Source of the DNA: Fibrobacterota bacterium | GTDB taxonomy: Bacteria > Fibrobacterota > Fibrobacteria > UBA11236 | Length of the DNA stretch: 51,230 nt | Reading direction: 5' to 3' | Assembly: GCA_023249635.1 (NCBI GenBank) | Contig: JAHFCH010000018.1 | Coordinates: forward strand, 1 to 51,230 | Shown here: piece by piece, positions 40,524-48,789 of the stretch | Layout: each line of letters begins with the position of its first letter | Numbering within the stretch: the stretch's first letter is position 1 | Made by a program: the position numbers and the translations under genes | Notes under the pieces: model-generated | The model's input: only the letters and a program-made list of their open reading frames with translations | Told to the model about the DNA's origin: nothing | Databases searched by the model: none

Positions 40524-41666
40524 ATGCGCGTTTCCCGGGCCTTCCCCGTTCTCCCGTTTTTACTCTCCGCCAACATTAGCGTCCAGGCGCAAGCCAGCGG
40601 CGACGCGTCCAATCCGCTTACCGGCAGCGTAGGCATCCACGATCCTTCCGCCGTCATCATGGAAAAGGGCGTCTATTACATTTACCAGACCGGCGGTGGC
40701 TTCAAGACCTCGCGGGATAGGCTGCATTGGACCAATGGCGGGCGCGTGTTCGCCGCCAATCCGGCCTGGTGGGACAGGGAAATCCTGCCGCCGGAGAAAC
40801 CCGCCTTATGGGCCGGGGACATTTCCTATTGGAATGGGACCTTCTATTACTACTACTCGGTTTCGGCCTGGATGGATTTCCATTCCTGCATCGGTCTCGC
40901 GACCAATACCACCTTGAACCCCGATGATCCCGCCTATAAATGGGTGGACCGCGGCAAGGTCATCGACTCGGCCAAGGGCAACGAAGGGCGCAGCGGCAAC
41001 GTGAACGTCATCGACCCCTGCCTGTTCCAGGATGGCGACGGCCGGAAATTCCTCAACTACGGATCCTTCACCGTGGGCATGCGCCAAATCGAAATCGATC
41101 CCGCCACGGGACTGCGGCCCGTCAATGCGGCCAAGCCCATCCTCATCAGCGATCATCTGGGCGAAGCTTCCTTCCTCATCAAGGTCGGGAAGTGGTATTA
41201 CTACACCTGCTCACGGGGTACCTGCTGCGCCGCCATGCAAAGCTCCTACCAGGTCGTCTACGGCCGCTCCCAAAAACCCACCGGCCCGTTCCTCACCCGC
41301 AATGGCGGCTCCATGGAAAAGAGCGCGTACGAAGTACTGCTCTCCGGCGATGCGGCCCATCCCGGCCAAGGCGGGCAATCCTTCTTCCGCGATCACGATT
41401 CCCTGTTCATGGCCTACCATGCCTACACCGCTCCGGACGGGCGCTCCCTGCTGAACATCCGTCCCGTGTACCTGGACAAGGATGAGTGGCTTACCATGGA
41501 TCCGGCAAAGGGGGAAATCATCCGCGGAGGCGGGACCGCGGCGATTCGGATAGGAGGGACGGCGAGAACGGGCCGGTCGCGCGCGGCGGGACCCTTTGGG
41601 AATGCGGAGGCCGCGACACTTCTGTTCGGAAAAGGTTTTGACGCCACAGGCGCGTCGAAACCCTGA
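40524..41666 (+). CDS. GH43-family arabinanase-like glycosidase
   Basis: A 380-residue exported paralogue of the preceding enzyme. A strong AGGAGG ribosome site 9-14 bp upstream selects ATG 40524 over 40497, giving a signal peptide ending SVQAQA. Catalytic residues are D40 in GIHDPS, the Asp in NVIDPC near residue 163 and the Glu in LGEASF near 217. WAGDISYWNGTFYYYYSVS, FLNYGSFTVGM and GQSFFRDHDSLFMAYHAY are family blade motifs. The shared start (SNPLTGSVGIHDP versus GNPLTGDLGVHDP) shows duplication, but the enzymes differ widely elsewhere, so they may prefer different arabinan structures or one may be exo-acting. Cysteines in CSRGTCCAAM near residue 235 match CCKGAAS in the sister. Activity is inferred from family. 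Confidence 0.88.
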   Translation: MRVSRAFPVLPFLLSANISVQAQASGDASNPLTGSVGIHDPSAVIMEKGVYYIYQTGGGFKTSRDRLHWTNGGRVFAANPAWWDREILPPEKPALWAGDISYWNGTFYYYYSVSAWMDFHSCIGLATNTTLNPDDPAYKWVDRGKVIDSAKGNEGRSGNVNVIDPCLFQDGDGRKFLNYGSFTVGMRQIEIDPATGLRPVNAAKPILISDHLGEASFLIKVGKWYYYTCSRGTCCAAMQSSYQVVYGRSQKPTGPFLTRNGGSMEKSAYEVLLSGDAAHPGQGGQSFFRDHDSLFMAYHAYTAPDGRSLLNIRPVYLDKDEWLTMDPAKGEIIRGGGTAAIRIGGTARTGRSRAAGPFGNAEAATLLFGKGFDATGASKP

Positions 41667-41669
41667 AAA

Positions 41670-42206
41670 TCAGAAGCGGATGAAGAACTGGAAGGGCGGG
41701 ATGTATACGATGGCCGAATCGGTCAGCTTGGCCAAGGGAAAAGCATGGGGCACCCAGGAATGCTCGATGTCATGCGCCTTGCGCAAGCGACGCTTGAGAT
41801 CCGCCATGCCATTCTCCTCCTCGATGCGTTTCCAGTAAGCGTCGAAATTCTTGAAGACCAATTCGCGTTTGATCTCGGCCGAATCCCGCGTGTCCAACAG
41901 GTTGGCATCGGAGCCGAGCAAAGAACGTTTATTGCGCACGATCCAGGCGCGCGCTTTGCCTTCATCGAGGGTCCCGTCCTTGGCTTTCAGTTCCGGTGGC
42001 GGGGGAATCAGCTTGATGCCTTGCGGGGTATCGAAGAGGAATCCCGAATCGGAGAGGATGAGGTTGATGCGCGGGGGCCTATCCTTGAATCCGGCCAGCT
42101 CGGCCGAATCGGACCCGCTCAAAGCCTGGGGCGGTTTTCCGAATCCCGATGTAACGATCAAACCCGCAATAAAGACCCACGCAAATATCGTCCGATTTGT
42201 TCCCAT
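41670..42206 (-). CDS. Exported hypothetical protein
   Basis: A 178-residue protein from ATG 42206 (MGTNRTIFAWVFIAGLIVTSGFG), which gives a clear signal peptide; the frame continues to ATG 42284 but those residues are not signal-like. The mature chain is charged and mostly helical (ARAWIVRNKRSLLG, DSAEIKRELVFKNFDAYWKRIEEENGMADLKRRLRKAHDIEH), then ends in hydrophobic strands WVPHAFPLA and IVYIPPFQFFIRF. No family is recognised. It is convergent with the GH43 gene, 3 bp apart. Confidence 0.62.
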   Translation of the reverse strand: MGTNRTIFAWVFIAGLIVTSGFGKPPQALSGSDSAELAGFKDRPPRINLILSDSGFLFDTPQGIKLIPPPPELKAKDGTLDEGKARAWIVRNKRSLLGSDANLLDTRDSAEIKRELVFKNFDAYWKRIEEENGMADLKRRLRKAHDIEHSWVPHAFPLAKLTDSAIVYIPPFQFFIRF

Positions 42207-42363
42207 TCCGCCACTGACGCGCTCCTCCGCCCGATCCGCTACGCCCTTGCGAAGCTTCGCCACCCCCGAAGTGAGCCCGATCACATGAAGCGGAAAAGCG
42301 TGATACCAATCATCAGGGAGCGACGTCTAATTAACGACATTGAAGAGAACCGGGGAGGCAGCC

Positions 42364-42807
42364 ATGGTCACTTTCGCATCCGCAGTCAAGCAAGCCCAGC
42401 AGTTCGTCGAAGCCGAGCAAGGCGCCTTCTGGTTGGCCCGCCTCGCGTCCGCCCTGGAACGCCGCGGCATCGACGCCGCCCGCCGCGAGCGCTGGCATAA
42501 CGCCCTCTCCCCTTTCCTCGCCCGCCACGCCATCCGTCCCGAGCTCTTGCGCCCGGGGCAGGTCCAGTCCTTCATCGAGGAGCAGGCCGAATCGGGCCGC
42601 TATTGCGCCCGCACCCTCATCGATCTCATCCAGGCGCTTTCCTTCTTCTACGACAGCGTGGTCGAGCAGCGCGAGTTGGCCGGAGAAGCCGGTCATCCGT
42701 TCGATATCCCCGCCGAAGATTGGGCCATCGCTACCGTAGCCGCCACCGTAAGCGTGCAACGGGGATTCCCCGTCGCCGGGGATTGGTCCAAAGCCCGCGT
42801 TTTCTGA
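42364..42807 (+). CDS. Orphan recombinase-like core-binding domain protein
   Basis: A 147-residue protein. ATG 42364 is preceded by GGGGAGG at good spacing; an in-frame ATG at 42340 lacks this. Residues ~20-105 look like the SAM-like N-terminal (core-binding) domain of tyrosine recombinases: ERWHNALSPFLARHAIRPELLRPGQVQSFIEEQAESGRY followed by LIDLIQALSFFYDSVV. No catalytic domain (R...HxxR...Y) follows in any frame, and the gene stops normally after ~40 unrelated residues. It could be a truncated integrase remnant or a stand-alone DNA-binding protein. Codon use is like the chromosome. Confidence is moderate for a real gene and low for the fold. Confidence 0.55.
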   Translation: MVTFASAVKQAQQFVEAEQGAFWLARLASALERRGIDAARRERWHNALSPFLARHAIRPELLRPGQVQSFIEEQAESGRYCARTLIDLIQALSFFYDSVVEQRELAGEAGHPFDIPAEDWAIATVAATVSVQRGFPVAGDWSKARVF

Positions 42808-42911
42808 TTCCCGGGCCCTATGGCGCCCAGGCAGCCTAAAGTAACCCAAACGCATTCCCGCCCTTCCCCGCCCCGTGTTATAGTGGAGGGGTCCGTTTCC
42901 AGGGAGGGGCC

Positions 42912-44303
42912 ATGGCCATCCGGTCCACCGCATTCCGCAGCTTATCCGTTGGTCACGCGCCGATTTCGGCCCTCTGCCTGGCGTTCCTGCTTTCCCGGGC
43001 CGCCGCCCTGGAAGTCGATTTCACGGTTACCGATAAACTGGGCAAGCCCATCGACGGCGCCAAGATCTGCCTCCAGGAAGATGGCGGCCAATGCACCCAG
43101 ACCAATGCCCAAGGGCAATCCGCCTTTTCCCCCACCGTTGGCTCACATCCCCGGCCCGCCACCCGGGCACCGCTGCGCTTCGCATTGGCTTCCGGCCGAC
43201 TGCATATCGATGCGCCCATGAACATGCCGGCGCGGCTTTCCCGCCGCGATCTGGCCGGCCGCAGCCTAGGTCCCGATCGTCTGCTGTCCCTCAAGGCCGG
43301 AGAGAACTCCGTGGCGCTGGATGCCCGGGAATCGCGCCCGGGATTGGTGTTCTTCGCGTTGGAGGCCCAGGGAACCCGCTATACCACCACCGCCGTGTCG
43401 CTGGCGACCGGGGAAGCAGGGTACCCTGTGCGTTACGCTGCCCTGGGGAAAGCCGCCGCCACCGCCAATCTGCATGCGATGATCATCAGCAAGCCGGGCT
43501 TCCAATCCGTCACCTACCGTCCCCGCAAGGACCTGGATACGGGCGTGGTCATCCGGCTATCCGCCGAAGGCGATTCCGGCATCCGCTATTCCGGGCTCAT
43601 CCATGCCAAGGTCGTTTCCCTGGATACCGCGAACCATATCCTGCATTACTCGTATACCGAGAACAAATGCAACGGCGCGCTGCCGGTGGCCACCGAGCAG
43701 AACGCTTCCCTCCCCTTATGGGTCAAGGGCAACATGTGGTATTTCCCGGCGGGCAATTGCCAGGGGGTGGCGTTGACCAAGACCGGGGACGGCCTGTTCG
43801 GGCAATGGCGTACCCAGGGAGTGGTCGATTTGCCGACCGGTCTCTTTCCGATCAGTTGCGATCCGGGCAGGGATTCCGTGGTCACCAGCGTCCTGAACCT
43901 CTTCTTCATTTCCGAGGGCGGCGGCTGGGACATCGATTTGCGTTCGGACTCGGTGACCATCCGGCTCAACCGGCAATTGTGCCCGGGGAACCAAGTGGTA
44001 TTCAACCCCGCCTCATTCGACGGGCTTAACGGGCATCCCCTGATCACGGGGAATAGCTGCCGCGAGGTCAGCTTCAAGAATTCCAAGGGCGAGCCCGGGA
44101 AGTACGCTTTTCCGGTCGCCTCCGATTCCTTGCGGGCCGTGTTCACCTATGCGGATAAGAACTGCACGACGAACGCCGTGGCCTTGTCCATCGACGTGAA
44201 CGCTCCCAAGACCTGCCCCGAGGGCCAGGCCACCTCGATGATGGCGGATACGACTTGGCAGAATTGCGTGCGGAACACGGGCTTCGTGCAGCCCGTGCAA
44301 TGA
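42912..44303 (+). CDS. Exported protein of a two-member paralogous family
   Basis: A 463-residue exported protein (hydrophobic signal ending RAAALE near residue 33). The first mature ~70 residues look like a carboxypeptidase-regulatory or CNA-B-like sandwich: FTVTDKLGKPIDGAKICLQEDGG. The middle contains MIISKPGFQSVTYRP, and the C-terminal part has many cysteines (NKCNG, AGNCQG, SCDPG, QLCPG, NSCREV, KNCTTN, KTCPE, QNCVR), suggesting several disulfides. The gene at 48790-50316 encodes a distant paralogue with the same order of blocks. Function unknown; export to the surface or periplasm is likely. A GGGAGGGGCC ribosome-site region precedes the ATG. Confidence 0.7.
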   Translation: MAIRSTAFRSLSVGHAPISALCLAFLLSRAAALEVDFTVTDKLGKPIDGAKICLQEDGGQCTQTNAQGQSAFSPTVGSHPRPATRAPLRFALASGRLHIDAPMNMPARLSRRDLAGRSLGPDRLLSLKAGENSVALDARESRPGLVFFALEAQGTRYTTTAVSLATGEAGYPVRYAALGKAAATANLHAMIISKPGFQSVTYRPRKDLDTGVVIRLSAEGDSGIRYSGLIHAKVVSLDTANHILHYSYTENKCNGALPVATEQNASLPLWVKGNMWYFPAGNCQGVALTKTGDGLFGQWRTQGVVDLPTGLFPISCDPGRDSVVTSVLNLFFISEGGGWDIDLRSDSVTIRLNRQLCPGNQVVFNPASFDGLNGHPLITGNSCREVSFKNSKGEPGKYAFPVASDSLRAVFTYADKNCTTNAVALSIDVNAPKTCPEGQATSMMADTTWQNCVRNTGFVQPVQ

Positions 44304-44310
44304 GCCGAAG

Positions 44311-45075
44311 CTAGAGCTTGCCGCGGTCCGAGAGGACCACGTAGGTGAGGTAGGTGGAGAGCAGGCTTCCCATGATGGCGAGGACCTGGGTCGAAACCAT
44401 CAGCCCTTCCTTGAACGAATCCCAGGCCGATTTCACGGGAACGGGAACGACCATGGGCATCACGAACAGATCGCCGGAACGGATGCCGGTCCCGGCCAGG
44501 GTGGCCTCCTTGGCGAATGGGCTGTTCAGGTTCACTTGCAACATCAAATCGCTGCCGCGCATGATCTGCACTACGCCCAGGCCGCCCGTGGCCGGACCGC
44601 CGGTGGATATGACCGCATCCCAGATGGAAGCGTCCGGTGCCAGGTAATGCTCACCGGGCCGCGCCCAGCTCCCCAGGAATCCGATGCGGAACGCCGGGAA
44701 GGCGCGCAAGGAGGCGCCTTTCAGTTTTTCCTTCAGGCGCTTTAGGAGGGCCGCCTCGACTTCGGCCGGAGTCATACCCGAAACCTGGAAGCGCCCGACC
44801 CAGGGCAGGTCAGCGAAGCCTCCCTGATCGATGGGAAAGCCCCCGTTGAGGGGCGATGCGCTGTCCGGGGCGATGAGGAGGCGCATGGCCTCCCCCGCCA
44901 TCATGCGGTAAGGGGGGATGGATTGGAAGGTGACCTGGGGACCGGGACGGTACTCGCGGGTGGCCAGGACGGGCGTCGCCAACGCGCATAGCAGTGACAG
45001 GGCGGCCACCGTAACAGATAGGTTACGTATGCTCCGGCCACGCGCCGGCCACGGTATGCCCCTGGCGTCCGCCAA
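44311..45075 (-). CDS. Polysaccharide export protein, Wza-like periplasmic type
   Basis: A 254-residue protein with an N-terminal hydrophobic export signal (VTVAALSLLCALATPVLA). The mature chain fits the Poly_export/SLBB family: FPIDQGGFADLPWVGRFQVSGMTPAEVEAALLKRL is the conserved polysaccharide export domain, followed by RIGFLGSWARPGEHYLAPDASIWDAVISTGG (SLBB-like) and a C-terminal membrane helix (VLAIMGSLLSTYLTYVVLS). No lipobox is seen, unlike Wza, so it may be held by the C-terminal helix. No polysaccharide synthesis genes are nearby in the window, so the exported polymer is unknown. The ATG at 45075 is the only reasonable start. Confidence 0.82.
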   Translation of the reverse strand: MADARGIPWPARGRSIRNLSVTVAALSLLCALATPVLATREYRPGPQVTFQSIPPYRMMAGEAMRLLIAPDSASPLNGGFPIDQGGFADLPWVGRFQVSGMTPAEVEAALLKRLKEKLKGASLRAFPAFRIGFLGSWARPGEHYLAPDASIWDAVISTGGPATGGLGVVQIMRGSDLMLQVNLNSPFAKEATLAGTGIRSGDLFVMPMVVPVPVKSAWDSFKEGLMVSTQVLAIMGSLLSTYLTYVVLSDRGKL

Positions 45076-45170
45076 GATCTCCCTCCACGGAATGGGTCGG
45101 GGTAAGCTACAAAGATGGCATTACACGACCCATGGCGTAAGGTATCCATGATCCTGTTTCGGCGCGGGCC

Positions 45171-47735
45171 TTACCAGCGGAAATTGAGCCCCATGAAGAG
45201 GATAGGGATGGGGTAGTTGGCGTCGAAAAACTTCCATTGCTGCGATTTCTGGTCCTTCATGATGAAGTTTGGGGTGTTGAATGCGTTCCAGATTTCCATG
45301 TAGGATTGCATGGGGTGGGAAAATACGCGGAATTCCTTGGAGAGGCGTATGTCCCAACGGTTGTAGGGGGCGTAACGGGCGGAATTGCGCGGAGAGAGGT
45401 AGAACAGGGTATCGCCCCCGGCGTTGGCTCCCGGAAATCCCGGCATGCGGAATTCGGAATAGGGCAAGCCCGCGGCGTAGCGTCCCCGCAAGGAGAGCTC
45501 ATAGTTGCTTGGCATGTGGAAATAATTGACCCAGTTGAAAGCCCAGGGCCGGCTGTAGCGGTAATCATAGGTGGTTTGCCCGGGGAAATCCCGCCGCTTG
45601 GAATAGCCCGTCTCCGCTGAAACCCAGCCGCTCCAAAAAGGCTCGGGGTCGTAGAAAATGGAAAGCTCCCCACCGGCCGCCTTGCCCACTCCCCCATTCA
45701 CGTAACCCACGTCCTTCTCGCCCAGGCGCTGGAGGATGATGGCCTGTACGGCCGGGTCCATGCGGGCGAAATCGGCGCTATCCAGGTTGCCGGCCAGGGG
45801 ACCGTTCCAATCGATGCGCCCGGTATTATGGATCACCGGCACGACCAGATCGTAATAGTTCTTCTGGTACACCTGGAATTCCATGCGGTAGTTCTTGGAA
45901 AAGTGGTGGGTCCATTCGGCATTGGCATGGAAGGCCTTTTCCGGCCGCAAATCCGGTTGCGCATCCCGCTGATTGAAGGGGAAATCCGATTGCGAATAGA
46001 TGCCGGAAGCCAGCGTCAACTCATCCTTCTTGCCCACGCCCTGGTAGTAGGCCACCCGCGGGCTCAGGAAGGCCTGCCCCGACCAGGTATCCAATTCGGC
46101 GCGCACTCCCGCCATAACGCGATGGCTATCGTCGAAGGACCATTCATCCGAGGCATATCCGCCGGCGTAGGAGCCCACCTGATGACCCTGGTAGTCGAAG
46201 CGGATGAGGTTGGGCAGGCTGGATAGGTAATCCACGTCCCCGGAAACCCCGATGTCGCCTTCGCGCCAGAGCAGGCCGTTGGGATCGAGATAGCCCAAGC
46301 CGTCGGTTACGTCCACGCTGCCGTTCACGATCACCTCATAGATGCTGCGCTCCAGCTTGGTCCGGTAATCGAAGGTGCGCACCGATTGGAACAGGCCCAG
46401 CTTCACCAGGTGATTCGAGGCCGCCTGCCACTTGGCGTTGAGATTCCAATCGAAAGCCTGCTTTTCCAATTCGAGCAGGCGCACGCTGGGGCCGAAGGTA
46501 CGATAGCCGACATAGGCGCCGTTGGGCGCGATGGAATCGTGCCAACTCACTTCGTCAGAGAATTTCACATGCCAACCCTGGCGCTGATAGGCCAGGCCCT
46601 GCTCCACTTCCCAATTCTCGTTCGGGCGCCAGTGGAAATGCAGGCCATGCACCTGGTTGTCCACTGCGACGTTGGCGATGGTGTCCAGGCTGCGCCGCAC
46701 GGTCCACTGGTTATCGGGGTCGTTGGGATCCTGGTTGCTTTCCCACCAGCGGCTGGATACCTCGCGGCCGTTCTGGTAATAACGCGTAACCGGATTGCGG
46801 GAATGGAAGCCGTCACGGGAAATCAGGCCCACGTAATCGGCGTTCACCTTTTCGTTCATGCGCCAGTTGAGACCCAATTGCAGATCGCGGAAATTAGGCA
46901 GCTCCAGGTAACGCCGGAACTCTTGTTTCTGCGCCGAGAATGCGCTGTCGTTTTGCACCAGATCCGCGAAATCGTAGGCGCGGTTCACCACCCAATCGTA
47001 CCAGAAGGCTTGCCAGGAGAGCGACACCGCGAGCTTGTTCTTGATCAGGGGGACGCCGGCATAGGTACTGCCGCGCAGGAAGGAGAGATCGGTATAGAAC
47101 CTGAGGCTGTCGAGGGGAGCGGGCCGCGCCTCCATGAACAGGGCGGCGGAAAGGGCATTGCCTGCCTCTACGGGGAAGCCTCCGCTATAGAGCGTCATGC
47201 TTTCCAGGGATTCGGTATTGAAGATGGAGTACACGCTGCCGAAATGATAGGGCTGTAGCAAAGGCACGCCGTCCCATAAGATCTGGGTCTCTTCGGCTTT
47301 GCCGCCGCGCACGAAGGGACGTACGCTCAGATCGTTCTGGTTGGTGACTCCCGGCAGGGTGCCCAACACCTTGAGGGGATCGCCCTGGGCGGCGGCCACG
47401 CGTTGGATATCCTTCCGGGACAGGCGTATGCGGCTCACCTCCTTTTGGCGATGGACCCGGGTACTGCGTGCGCGGACGGATTTTTCATCGAGCTCGAGGG
47501 CATTGTCGACGGAATCGGCGGGCGCGGGGCTCGCGGTTTTTCCGGGCGGGGCGGAGGCGGTATCGCGAGACGCGGGGACAGCGGGGACGCTATCGGTTCG
47601 GGCCGAATCCACCCCGTAGGGGGATTCCTGGTAACCCGTATGAGACGTATCCCGTGGGATACCCTCGGGAACAGGCGGGGCGCCTGCCGCCCGGGCGGCC
47701 GCGTATAGGCACAACAGCGCAGCGGCGGCGCGCAT
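45171..47735 (-). CDS. TonB-dependent outer-membrane receptor
   Basis: An 854-residue receptor for energised uptake across the outer membrane. ATG 47735 starts MRAAAALLCLYAAARAAG, a signal peptide, and shares its A with the stop of the upstream gene (TGATG). The longer frame to 47942 lies inside that gene. After ~95 disordered Pro/Ala/Asp-rich residues comes the plug: IRLSRKDIQRVAAAQGDPLKVLGTLPGV, VRPFVRGGKAEETQILWDGVPL and SMTLYSGGFPVEAGNALSAAL. The remaining ~600 residues are barrel strands, ending in MGLNFRW with a terminal aromatic. No clear TonB box was picked. The lipoprotein gene upstream is its probable partner. Substrate unknown. Confidence 0.9.
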   Translation of the reverse strand: MRAAAALLCLYAAARAAGAPPVPEGIPRDTSHTGYQESPYGVDSARTDSVPAVPASRDTASAPPGKTASPAPADSVDNALELDEKSVRARSTRVHRQKEVSRIRLSRKDIQRVAAAQGDPLKVLGTLPGVTNQNDLSVRPFVRGGKAEETQILWDGVPLLQPYHFGSVYSIFNTESLESMTLYSGGFPVEAGNALSAALFMEARPAPLDSLRFYTDLSFLRGSTYAGVPLIKNKLAVSLSWQAFWYDWVVNRAYDFADLVQNDSAFSAQKQEFRRYLELPNFRDLQLGLNWRMNEKVNADYVGLISRDGFHSRNPVTRYYQNGREVSSRWWESNQDPNDPDNQWTVRRSLDTIANVAVDNQVHGLHFHWRPNENWEVEQGLAYQRQGWHVKFSDEVSWHDSIAPNGAYVGYRTFGPSVRLLELEKQAFDWNLNAKWQAASNHLVKLGLFQSVRTFDYRTKLERSIYEVIVNGSVDVTDGLGYLDPNGLLWREGDIGVSGDVDYLSSLPNLIRFDYQGHQVGSYAGGYASDEWSFDDSHRVMAGVRAELDTWSGQAFLSPRVAYYQGVGKKDELTLASGIYSQSDFPFNQRDAQPDLRPEKAFHANAEWTHHFSKNYRMEFQVYQKNYYDLVVPVIHNTGRIDWNGPLAGNLDSADFARMDPAVQAIILQRLGEKDVGYVNGGVGKAAGGELSIFYDPEPFWSGWVSAETGYSKRRDFPGQTTYDYRYSRPWAFNWVNYFHMPSNYELSLRGRYAAGLPYSEFRMPGFPGANAGGDTLFYLSPRNSARYAPYNRWDIRLSKEFRVFSHPMQSYMEIWNAFNTPNFIMKDQKSQQWKFFDANYPIPILFMGLNFRW

Positions 47736-48559
47736 CAAAAGTTCCATCCGAAGCCCAGATTGAAATTCACCTGGTATTCCGGCAACCTGGGATTGTCCAC
47801 CTGGGAAAAAGGCGCGATGAGCGGGAAGGTAGCCACCACTTCCGGGCTCACGTAATCGGGGATGATGACGATCTTGGGAAGGCGCAGGAAAAGACCGAAA
47901 GCCGCCTGCTGCACATGGCGCTTGTGGGAGACGAATTTCCATGCGTTGAAAGAGCTGTCCAGATCCTGCGGTTGGGACGCGAGCCAGGTGTAGCGGTAAT
48001 TGGCGTACAGCGCATGGGGACCGTAGGAACGCGAGGCCGCGTATTCCAGGAACCAGCTATTGTCCGCCCACATGCCTACGCCCCAGCCTGCGGAGAGCGA
48101 ATGGGAGGCTTTCCAATCTTTGGGAATAGGGAGCCCGGCCTTGAGATCGAATTCCAGGGTGGCGGGATTGGTGGGCATCTCCACCGCCCATCCCATCTCC
48201 AGGCCGGTCAAGGGCCCCCACTGTTTGCGGATGCCCAGGCGATAGCCCAGGCTGACCTTGGGCGTGGCGACATCCTCCAGGTCGGGCGACACGGTATCGG
48301 GTGGGCTCTTGAAGCCCGCTACGCATTTATCCTGCCCGCCATTGCCGACGGAAACACGATCATAGTAGTCGGGGCAATGGTCCGAATAGAAGTGCGCGCG
48401 CCCGGCGCCCAGCGTCAAGGCGGTCTCGCCCGGTTCCAACAGCCGCCCATTGTTGAAATGATGGGTGGTATACAGACAGCCCGACAATGACGCCAATGCG
48501 GCCAATCCGGATAAAGCCGCGATTGCGGTCAGGAGGCGCGATAGGGAGAACTTGGGCAA
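47735..48559 (-). CDS. Outer-membrane lipoprotein, probable barrel
   Basis: A 274-residue protein with a lipoprotein signal and lipobox LSG-C28. The mature part alternates strands such as LGAGRAHFYSDH, VSLGYRLGIRKQWG, LEMGWAVEMP and LYANYRYTWLAS, ending VNFNLGFGWNF, a final strand with a terminal Phe typical of outer-membrane barrels. A family could not be named. Its TGA shares one base with the receptor ATG (TGATG), so the receptor is probably translated by re-initiation and made in proportion. A role as surface or periplasmic partner of the TonB receptor is inference. Confidence 0.75.
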   Translation of the reverse strand: MPKFSLSRLLTAIAALSGLAALASLSGCLYTTHHFNNGRLLEPGETALTLGAGRAHFYSDHCPDYYDRVSVGNGGQDKCVAGFKSPPDTVSPDLEDVATPKVSLGYRLGIRKQWGPLTGLEMGWAVEMPTNPATLEFDLKAGLPIPKDWKASHSLSAGWGVGMWADNSWFLEYAASRSYGPHALYANYRYTWLASQPQDLDSSFNAWKFVSHKRHVQQAAFGLFLRLPKIVIIPDYVSPEVVATFPLIAPFSQVDNPRLPEYQVNFNLGFGWNF

Positions 48560-48789
48560 GCGTTATTCCAATACGGCGATGAGGGCGAACCGAAAATACA
48601 ATACCGCGACGGCGGCCAAGGCAGGTGCGCCGGCAATAGGACGATTGGGCCCGGGGGAATCGCTACCGCGGTAACCGCTCCCCCTTCCCCCGATTACGGC
48701 CTCAAAATCCCTTGGTGGAAAAGGGCGGAATTAGCCATCTTTGCAAAGTCGCCACCGATCCCACCGGCGCGCTTTCGGAAGGAGATTAC

